Assembly (NCBI RefSeq): GCF_029946005.1
Contig: NZ_JAQSDR010000033.1
Span: 108,907-172,906, forward strand
Direction: 5' to 3'
From: Aquabacterium sp.
Lineage (GTDB): Bacteria > Pseudomonadota > Gammaproteobacteria > Burkholderiales > Burkholderiaceae_C
Length of the DNA stretch: 64,000 nt
A model generated the notes under the pieces. That model was not told the origin of the DNA. It ran no database searches and saw nothing but the letters and a program-made list of their open reading frames with translations. The translations under genes and the position numbers were made by a program. Position 1 is the stretch's first letter, and each line of letters starts with the position of its first letter. Shown piece by piece: positions 58,034-64,000 of the stretch.

Positions 58034-59167
58034 TCAGGGCTTGGCCGTCAGCCGAACCACGGAGGTCGTGCCATTGGCTTCCCGCAGCGAAGCCAAGATG
58101 GAGCCTTGCGCATTGATCTGCCATGCAGCCGAGATGACGGCGCCCTGGGGCAGTTTCAGGCTCTTGGCTGTTACCCACGCCGTGAGGTCGGTGAACACGC
58201 CGTCCTTCCAGATGAAGCCCCGCTCCCGAAAGCCTTCAGGTGCGCTGGGCTGGGTGACGGTGCCCACCACCACTCCGTTGGCGTTGATGGTGATGCGAGA
58301 CAGCTGATCACGGGGGTTGGGGGCCGCGATGCTTTGGGTCACGCCATTGCTGACGACAGCATAGATTGACTCAGACGTGCCGACCTTCTCCTTCCAGATC
58401 AGCACGTCGCCCGAGTCGGTCACGCCCAAAGGGCTTGAGAGCGTATCCGGCTCATTGTTCAGCACTTCAAAAGCCCCGGATTCACGCCATACCACCGCGC
58501 GCGACAGTCTGGCCCCGACCTCTTCGACTTTGCCAACCACGGCCCCCTCCCGATTGATGAACGAGGCAGAAGAACGGTCGAACTCGCTGCCCATCGGCAG
58601 AACCTCAGGGGCGGCGGCGCCTGGCGTCCAACGCAAGGCGCGTGTCCCCGTTGCGGAGGGGATGCCCTGATTGTCATAGTCAATGCCTGCCATGGCGCCG
58701 CTGTCGTTGACGGCATTGACAGCCCAATGCGCGCTGTTGCCGGGCGCCGGTACTTCCACAAACTGGCGCTTCGCGGTGTCGTAATAATGACCAGGTTTGG
58801 CTGACAGGATGAGGAAGATTTTGCTGCCGTCCGAGGACTGGTGACTGAAGGAGCCTGCTTGGGTGATCAGCTTGCTGGGGCTGACGGACGCGGCCGTGGA
58901 CGCGGGCCAGCGCGAAACATAATTGGTGTAGGTGAACCCAGGATTCTGGCCCCAGCTGTACAAGGTAAAGCCCGACACGTAGCGTCCGGTCGCTGTGACG
59001 CGGTTTTGCGAGTCGATTTGTCCGGCGTTTCCATAGATGTCGTGCTTGCCCAGAAAAGGTTCGCTCAACTTGGTGAGGGCGTAGGAGGACTGCGCTTGCG
59101 CAGCACCCATGCAGCCTGTAAGGGCGAGGGCCAGGAGGGCCTCACGGGTTTTGAGTGTGGACGACAT
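58034..59167 (-). CDS. secreted protein with repeated beta segments
   Basis: 377 residues with a signal peptide ending near AAQAQ. The body repeats motifs such as AVNDSGAMAGIDYD, FINREGAVVGKV, VTDSGDVLIWK and INANGVVVGTV, a pattern of INxxGxVVG that recalls the HAF-type repeats of the next gene on this strand. The end is TTSVVRLTAKP without a PEP-CTERM or membrane anchor. AGGTGAG lies before the ATG. Likely an extracellular or envelope beta-propeller-like protein; ligand unknown. Confidence 0.7.
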   Translation of the reverse strand: MSSTLKTREALLALALTGCMGAAQAQSSYALTKLSEPFLGKHDIYGNAGQIDSQNRVTATGRYVSGFTLYSWGQNPGFTYTNYVSRWPASTAASVSPSKLITQAGSFSHQSSDGSKIFLILSAKPGHYYDTAKRQFVEVPAPGNSAHWAVNAVNDSGAMAGIDYDNQGIPSATGTRALRWTPGAAAPEVLPMGSEFDRSSASFINREGAVVGKVEEVGARLSRAVVWRESGAFEVLNNEPDTLSSPLGVTDSGDVLIWKEKVGTSESIYAVVSNGVTQSIAAPNPRDQLSRITINANGVVVGTVTQPSAPEGFRERGFIWKDGVFTDLTAWVTAKSLKLPQGAVISAAWQINAQGSILASLREANGTTSVVRLTAKP

Positions 59168-59343
59168 CAAGCTCACCTTTTTTTTGAATGGAATCAAAAT
59201 GACACCCCCCTGAGACTCGCAGCAAGTGTGAGTCGCCGCATCCCCTGTTTATGGGATGGGTTGCCCAGGAGATGAAAAGCGGAGCCGATGTGGTTGAGTG
59301 TTGGTGCCAATGGCAGCCCTGAAACCCTGACTGACTCAAAAGC

Positions 59344-59376
59344 AAAAAAGCCCCAATCGACTTTCGTCGAAGGGGC
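59344..59376 (-). terminator. intrinsic terminator of the HAF-repeat/CBM2-like gene
   Basis: On the minus strand GGGGC with inner stem CGAC/GTCG and loop forms a long hairpin, GCCCC...GGGGC, followed by TTTTTTGC. It lies about 80 bases after the stop codon of the gene at 59456. Confidence 0.85.
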
Positions 59377-59455
59377 AGAGTTCCAATCGGGTCCGTTTGT
59401 ACTTACGCTGTACGGGATTCGAACCAGCCTGAGCAGAGCTTTTGCGGCAGGGCAC

Positions 59456-60874
59456 TCACTGAGCCGTGGCGGTACAGGACTTGCCGCCGAGGCTGCCGGT
59501 CAGGCCAGTCACTGAAGGCGCCTTGCCGGACTTGGTGGTGCCGGACAGCGTGAACGAAACCGTTGACTGAGCCTTGACAGCATTGTTGCTGGTCGTCGGC
59601 GTGGCTGTGACGGACGCGCCGTTGAGCGTGATCCTGGCATTGCTGGCCACGAGCAAGGGGCGGTAACTGTACTGCCAGTTCACCGACCAATCGCTTTGCG
59701 TGGATGAGCTCTGGTTGCTCACGTTCACTTTGGCGGTGAAGAAGCCAAATCCTGTGTAGGTCACCTTGTAGGTCACGGCACATTCGCCGGCGGGCAGGTC
59801 AGGCACGGGTGTCAACAAGTAGTTTTGGTTGTAGATGTCTTGCGCAATCACCTGGCCTTTGTCATTGATGGCCACAGCCACCCGCAGCGCAACATTGCCC
59901 GGCAGGGAGACTTCTTGTGCCAGGTTGCGCATGCCTGCGCCGTTCGGGCCCGTGACAAAGGCCACCGGGTCTGCTGCATTGGCCACGGCGTAAGAAGATC
60001 CGACCACTTGACCTAGATTGTTCAAGCCCTTGGCCGAAGACTGGCCGCCCCCCAGATCACCCAGGTCTTTCATGGCCGCCCCGTTCGGCCCCGTCAGAAA
60101 GGCATGCTGGTTGGCTTGTCCCGGCACAAGTTGCGAGCTGCCGGCCACTTGTCCGCTGTCATTGACGCCTGCGGCCGAGCTGCCTTCGCCGCCCAAGGTC
60201 CCCAGGTCCTGGTAGCCTGTCGCGCTAGGCCCCGTGAGCCAGGCACGCGTATTTTGACGGTAAGTTGCAGGGTCAAGAGGACCAAACGCAACGTTGGCGA
60301 TGATCTGGCCCGAATTGTTGATGCCTGCGGGTCGGACATCGTAGTCCTTAGTAGGCCTGATCCATTCCGTGACGCCGACGCCATGTGGGCCCGTGAAGAA
60401 GATCCGGTACCACAACATCTCCTTGGGGCTCATCCGATCGCCAGTGAGGCCAACGATCCGCCCATCCGAGCTGATGGCGTTGAAGGAGTTCGTTTCGCCG
60501 CCGGGCAAGAGCGCGATGCTGTTCAATGTCAGTGAGTTGGGGGGCGTGATGAAGACAAGGCCGTTGCTACCGGCAATGCCCGCCACCTCGCCTGCATCGT
60601 CAATGCCGACTGGGCCGAAAACCCTTCCCAGAGATTGGTAGCCCAAGCCATTGGGGCCGGTGACGAATCCCGTGGTTTCCCCGATGCCTTTCTGGCCAAC
60701 CACCACGCCACTGTTGTTCAGGCCAGTCAGCTCGTAGTACGCCACGCTGCCGGGGCCTTCAGTGGGGTCCAGAATGGGGTGGACCAGCCACTTCGCGGCT
60801 TGTGCCACCCCGAGCTGAAATGTGCCCAGGGTTGCCAGCAAAGCCAGGCTGGCGATTTTGTTGCGACGATTCAT
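59456..60874 (-). CDS. secreted HAF-repeat protein with C-terminal CBM2-like domain
   Basis: 472 residues with a signal peptide ending near AQAA. At least six repeats of about 40 residues contain FxTGPNGxGMxxLGxLGGxxSxAxGxNxxGQVVG, the extracellular HAF-repeat pattern. From about residue 360 a different domain follows: CAVTYKVTYTGFGFFTAKVNVSNQSSS, WSVNWQYSY and ending CTATAQ, with first and last cysteines placed as in family-2 carbohydrate-binding modules. No catalytic domain is seen. It may stick to cellulose-like glycans and display the repeat domain. Followed by a strong terminator. Confidence 0.8.
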   Translation of the reverse strand: MNRRNKIASLALLATLGTFQLGVAQAAKWLVHPILDPTEGPGSVAYYELTGLNNSGVVVGQKGIGETTGFVTGPNGLGYQSLGRVFGPVGIDDAGEVAGIAGSNGLVFITPPNSLTLNSIALLPGGETNSFNAISSDGRIVGLTGDRMSPKEMLWYRIFFTGPHGVGVTEWIRPTKDYDVRPAGINNSGQIIANVAFGPLDPATYRQNTRAWLTGPSATGYQDLGTLGGEGSSAAGVNDSGQVAGSSQLVPGQANQHAFLTGPNGAAMKDLGDLGGGQSSAKGLNNLGQVVGSSYAVANAADPVAFVTGPNGAGMRNLAQEVSLPGNVALRVAVAINDKGQVIAQDIYNQNYLLTPVPDLPAGECAVTYKVTYTGFGFFTAKVNVSNQSSSTQSDWSVNWQYSYRPLLVASNARITLNGASVTATPTTSNNAVKAQSTVSFTLSGTTKSGKAPSVTGLTGSLGGKSCTATAQ

Positions 60875-60949
60875 TGTGAGCTCCCTTGGATGTGTTTATT
60901 CAAGAATACGTGCCTCCAGCCGGCGAGATGCAGGCCAGGGCGTGGGGCA

Positions 60950-62188
60950 TTATTGATCCCGGGTGCGGACTTCCAAGGCAGGGTTTTCTAGCGCAGCGCC
61001 TGCATCATCGACCGCCTTCTGCACCGCCTTGAAGAATCCCTCTCGTGCCGCAGCGGCCACGGGGTCCCGCGCGCCGCCGGCCCAGTTGGCGTTGGTGACG
61101 ATCACGAGCTTGCGCTTGGGATCGATGAAGACGCCCTGGCCGAAGATGCCGCGCGCCATGAAGCTGCCATCGGCAAACGTCCACCACTGGTAGCCGTAGC
61201 CGCGGCCTGGCTGGCCGATGCCCACGCGTGTGCTGGTGGCCTCGGCCAGCCAACCTTCGGGCACGATGCTCTGCCCATTGACACGGGCGCCGTTGGCGAT
61301 GAACAAGCCAAAGCGGGCGTAGTCTCGCGCGGTGGCCTGGATGCAGCAGCCGCTCATCTCCTGTCCCGTCTTGCTCAGGATCCAGGTGGCTTGCTGCTCC
61401 ATGCCCGCGGGCACCCAGATCTTTTCAGACAGGTAGGCGGCCAGCGGCTTCTTGGCCGCCTGGGTCAGCAAAATGCCGATCAGGTTGGTCTCGCCGGTGC
61501 TGTAGTGCCAGCGCGTGCCTGCGGGCGCTTCACGTGGCAGGCGGCGCATGTAGCTCACCAGCGCATTGACGCCGTCCTCCGGCTTGTGGTTGTTGAAACG
61601 CGCCACGTCCGAATTTGGGTCGGCATAGTCTTCGCTCCAGCGGACACCTGAGGTCATGGTCAGCAACTGCTGCACGCTGACATCGTCATACGCCGAGCCC
61701 TTCATCTCCGGGATGTAGTCGGTGACCTTGTCATCCATGCTTTTGATGAAGCCGTCGCGGATGGCGGCGCCCACCAGGGTGGACGTGACCGACTTGGCCA
61801 CTGAGAAGCTGGTCCAGCGCCCGCGGGCATCGAAGCCCAGGCCATAGCGCTCAAGGCGCACCTTGCCGTCATGCAGCACGATGAGGGCTGCGCTGCGCTG
61901 GCCGACCATGAAGGCATCGACGTTCAGGGACAACTTCAGTGGCGGGCCTGGGGGCAGCGCCAGGGGAGTGATGCTGGCGGGTACCACATGTGATTTGGCG
62001 AGGACTGGCAGCCGGTCTAGCGCGCGGAAGCCGGCGTCGCGCTGGGCTTGGTTCCAGAAAAGGACGTTGGCATTGGTGGGGAAGGTTGCCAGCAGGGCGC
62101 GGGTTTCCTTGTCCAGAGAGAACCAGCCGGCGGTGGCGGCCATGGCAATGGCGGCCAGGGAGGTGACGGCGAATGTTTTGAGCTTCAT
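60950..62188 (-). CDS. serine hydrolase of the class C beta-lactamase family
   Basis: 412 residues with an N-terminal signal anchor (MKLKTFAVTSLAAIAMAATAGW). The SxxK catalytic motif is SVAK in WTSFSVAKSVTS; the YxN-equivalent is YSTGETN; the third motif lies near the end at YGYQWW. The family includes esterases and D-aminopeptidases as well as beta-lactamases, so antibiotic resistance is not shown. Longer starts exist (62233 and beyond) but the ATG at 62188 gives the cleanest signal; it has no good ribosome site. Confidence 0.8.
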   Translation of the reverse strand: MKLKTFAVTSLAAIAMAATAGWFSLDKETRALLATFPTNANVLFWNQAQRDAGFRALDRLPVLAKSHVVPASITPLALPPGPPLKLSLNVDAFMVGQRSAALIVLHDGKVRLERYGLGFDARGRWTSFSVAKSVTSTLVGAAIRDGFIKSMDDKVTDYIPEMKGSAYDDVSVQQLLTMTSGVRWSEDYADPNSDVARFNNHKPEDGVNALVSYMRRLPREAPAGTRWHYSTGETNLIGILLTQAAKKPLAAYLSEKIWVPAGMEQQATWILSKTGQEMSGCCIQATARDYARFGLFIANGARVNGQSIVPEGWLAEATSTRVGIGQPGRGYGYQWWTFADGSFMARGIFGQGVFIDPKRKLVIVTNANWAGGARDPVAAAAREGFFKAVQKAVDDAGAALENPALEVRTRDQ

Positions 62189-62360
62189 TGAAGTGGGTGG
62201 CTTGGGCGTGCCGGAAAGAATGTAGCGCTTCATGGCCAAGGTCGTCCGAGGGTTTTTGCGCCATGCTCTTCGGGGGTTGGGTGAAGCTGGTGGGCGCTCT
62301 AGAATGACGTCCAACCCTTTGAAGCCCCGCTCGAAGGGCTCATATTCAGGAGGAACCCCT

Positions 62361-62987
62361 ATGAAACTGTCATCGGCCATCATGGTCATCGTCGGCCTTG
62401 GCTCGACCCTGCTGGCACAAGCCGCCACCACGGCACCCACCGTTAACCTTGGGACCGTCGCCACCTTCACCACCTTCGTGGACAACGATGCCCGTAATTA
62501 CGCGCAGCAATACGATCGCCAACTGACGTTTTCGCTGGCCAGCGATGCGACCGTGCGCATCGACATGCGCCAAGTGGGCAACACCCACTGGTTGGATCAA
62601 TACGCCCACGGCCTGGCCGTCGGTAGCTTCACCTTGCTGAACTCAGGTCAGCAGCTTCTGGGCACTGCCAGCCTCGACCCGAGCTTCAACGGCAGCAAGG
62701 CCAGTTGCAACTCCGGTGGCCGGTGCAATGTAGAGTTTGCCCAAGGCTACACCTTGACCGGCCCGCTGGCCGCTGGCACCTACACCATGGAGCTCACAGG
62801 CAAATGGTTGAGCAGCAATGCTTCGCCGCTGAACTTTGGTGTGCTGGTGGTGGGTGCGGCAGACCAGGGCACCTACCTCAATGCCTTCACGCCAGCCACC
62901 AATCTGCCCGAGCCTGGCTCTTGGGTTTTGATGGCCCTGGGCTTCTGCGGTGTGGCGGCGGTCACGAAAGCGAAGCGCAAGGCCTGA
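62361..62987 (+). CDS. PEP-CTERM sorting-domain protein
   Basis: 208 residues with a signal peptide ending near AQAA and mature part VNLGTVATFTTFVDNDARNYAQQYDRQLTFSL. A pair of cysteines lies in SCNSGGRC. The C-terminus is LPEPGSWVLMALGFCGVAAVTKAKRKA: PEP, hydrophobic helix, basic end, a clear PEP-CTERM signal. AGGAGG lies eight bases before the ATG. It is the second such protein in the window, so the organism must encode an exosortase elsewhere. Ligand unknown. Confidence 0.85.
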   Translation: MKLSSAIMVIVGLGSTLLAQAATTAPTVNLGTVATFTTFVDNDARNYAQQYDRQLTFSLASDATVRIDMRQVGNTHWLDQYAHGLAVGSFTLLNSGQQLLGTASLDPSFNGSKASCNSGGRCNVEFAQGYTLTGPLAAGTYTMELTGKWLSSNASPLNFGVLVVGAADQGTYLNAFTPATNLPEPGSWVLMALGFCGVAAVTKAKRKA

Positions 62988-63031
62988 GGAAACAGTGCGT
63001 GTTGGCACCAACACGCAGTGCTCACTGACGT

Positions 63032-63688
63032 TCAATAACCATTGAGAAACGCCTGAATGGTGTTTTCTACAGCATACAGGTATGAGTGCTTTCCGTCGGT
63101 TCTGGTGGACGGGGCAATGCCTTTGATGAAGCTGCGTTTTCCATTGATTTCAGCGTCGATGTAGACAATGAACACGGGGGCCTTGTTGGGGTTTTCTTCT
63201 GGCGTATAAAAGGCCTTCGTGTATTCATCGTCATCGCGGATGGCGTTGAATTGAGTTGCATTGACCGTCGTGGTCTTGAAGTCGGCATCGTAGTTCTGAT
63301 TCGCGCCAACGATGGCCGCGCCAATGATGCCTCCGAGGCCTGCCCCCAGTGCACTCTTGCGGAACGATGATTGAGTATTCCAATAGGTCACGAAATGAAA
63401 GACCGTGACGTTGGGGGCCTGGCCGACGTCAGGGAATTTTTCAAGGAGTTTGTGTTGAAAAATTCTTTCAGCGGATGGGTCCAGTGACTGTGTGCTGAAG
63501 CGATACAGGCCGTAGGCATCGCTGGTGATCAGCGCACTGAACAGCTTTTGCTCGGACTCTTGCTTGGGCCTGGTGTCTGTCACAAGGATCGACTTGGATT
63601 TTTGCAAGTCTGCAATTTCATGCTTGTGAATCGGAGCGGCGCAACCTGTGAGAAACGCGGTAAAGACGATGGCAATGAGCAACTTCAT
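63032..63688 (-). CDS. putative lipoprotein
   Basis: 218 residues. The signal peptide ends with the lipobox LTGC (MKLLIAIVFTAFLTGCAAP). The mature part has a glycine-rich hydrophobic segment (SALGAGLGGIIGAAIVGANQN) and KAPVFIVYIDAEINGKRS. No family recognised. The start is uncertain between ATGs at 63697 and 63688; the latter is used because it begins directly at the basic n-region. It converges with the PEP-CTERM gene. Confidence 0.7.
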   Translation of the reverse strand: MKLLIAIVFTAFLTGCAAPIHKHEIADLQKSKSILVTDTRPKQESEQKLFSALITSDAYGLYRFSTQSLDPSAERIFQHKLLEKFPDVGQAPNVTVFHFVTYWNTQSSFRKSALGAGLGGIIGAAIVGANQNYDADFKTTTVNATQFNAIRDDDEYTKAFYTPEENPNKAPVFIVYIDAEINGKRSFIKGIAPSTRTDGKHSYLYAVENTIQAFLNGY

Positions 63689-63947
63689 GGAAGGCATTTT
63701 TATCAAGAGGACATTTAGAAAACGAGTTGAATGGATGCGTGCGAAACGGCATCAAGCAGGCGGCAATCAGTTGCAGTGCATCTTTGACCTCCCTGGTCAT
63801 GCGTCGAGGCGCTCATCATGCCCTGACTGAAAGCCATGAACTTGGCCGGGGGCCAGACTCAATGCGCAGGCACATCGACTTCTTTGATCATGCTGTTTTT
63901 CGCTGTTGATTCAGGCGGCTCGATCTTGCGCAACCATGACTGAGCAA
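63689..63947. other. gap without a supported gene at the window end
   Basis: Only short frames with no ribosome-binding site or family resemblance exist here. Upstream of the lipoprotein gene the sequence is lower in GC than the rest of the window. I see no promoter of quality. Confidence 0.4.
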
Positions 63948-64000
63948 GAGCCTGTCAGAAATTTTGTGTGTGAGGCATAGCATGTCGATAAGGAGCATGA
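63948..64000 (+). other. possible IS256-like terminal sequence at the window edge
   Basis: GAGCCTGTCAGAAATTTTGT followed by GTGTGAGGCAT resembles the terminal repeats of IS256-family elements as I remember them. The element, if real, would run off the window end, so the transposase cannot be seen. Confidence 0.3.

Noticed and set aside
59395..59435. tRNA-like T-loop (GGTTCGAATCC on the minus strand)
   Set aside because: The flanking five-base arms do not pair and no acceptor or anticodon stem can be drawn, so it is not a tRNA gene or a clear fragment.
60950..62188. Beta-lactam resistance gene
   Set aside because: The SxxK family includes many esterases and peptidases; the sequence does not show activity against antibiotics, so only the family is named.

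Overview
The window is high-GC DNA from a Gram-negative proteobacterium, most likely a betaproteobacterium of the order Burkholderiales. The grounds are the protein families and motif spellings I recognise: a FabR/DesT-like fatty-acid desaturase locus, CzcI-CzcCBA, PEP-CTERM proteins, MerR-type metal promoter architecture and an oxygen-sensing type of NifA without NifL. No rRNA, tRNA, CRISPR array or intact mobile element was found.

1-3.7 kb: an FmdB-type zinc ribbon, an Ohr/OsmC peroxidase, an AI-2E-type permease and a two-domain ArsA-like ATPase with a near-consensus FNR box in front of it. 3.8-16.5 kb: a nitrogen-fixation accessory island. A long minus-strand operon, with several ATGA stop/start overlaps, runs nifB - 2[4Fe-4S] ferredoxin - HesB/IscA - TPR protein - LRV Fe-S protein - two NifZ-like genes - DUF3024-like gene - nifS - nifT - small protein - DegT-like protein - SIR2-like protein - 2Fe-2S ferredoxin - FAD amine oxidase - candidate 38-codon ORF. 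nifQ is divergent. The nifB/nifQ gap holds two face-to-face sigma-54 promoters and one perfect NifA site. nifA carries the cysteine spacing of oxygen-sensitive NifA and has a perfect FNR/Anr box upstream, so a low-oxygen cascade FNR -> NifA -> nif accessory genes can be read from the DNA. The structural genes nifHDK are not in the window.

16.6-19.8 kb: YciI-like protein, AraC regulator with divergent sterol-desaturase-family enzyme, methyltransferase. 19.8-28.5 kb: a metal-efflux operon (Zn/Cd/Pb-type P1B ATPase, CzcI, CzcC, CzcB, CzcA) behind a MerR-type promoter whose regulator is not adjacent. 28.5-34.7 kb: a PEP-CTERM protein, a small protein plus RRM RNA-binding protein behind a palindromic promoter and long leader, a GreA/B-like protein, DUF2185 and DUF3096 proteins, a glycine-zipper protein and a phosphoesterase. 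34.7-44.6 kb: parE and parC, a Ser/Thr kinase fused to a universal-stress domain, a metallophosphoesterase and a large hybrid sensor kinase. 44.6-54.7 kb: H-NS-like protein, small unknown proteins, an outer-membrane barrel, the desaturase/reductase/TetR locus, an orphan ParA-like ATPase, a large catalase and an acyltransferase. 54.7-64 kb: a decayed gene, a second hybrid kinase, an ISAs1-type transposase remnant, two secreted proteins (one with HAF-like repeats and a CBM2-like domain), a serine hydrolase, a second PEP-CTERM protein and a lipoprotein.

The least explained part is the 3' half of the nif operon: a DegT-fold protein without the PLP lysine, a SIR2-like protein with a degraded nucleotide motif, a 2Fe-2S ferredoxin, an amine oxidase with an unusual tail and a tiny ORF, all sitting where NifA should co-express them with nifB.
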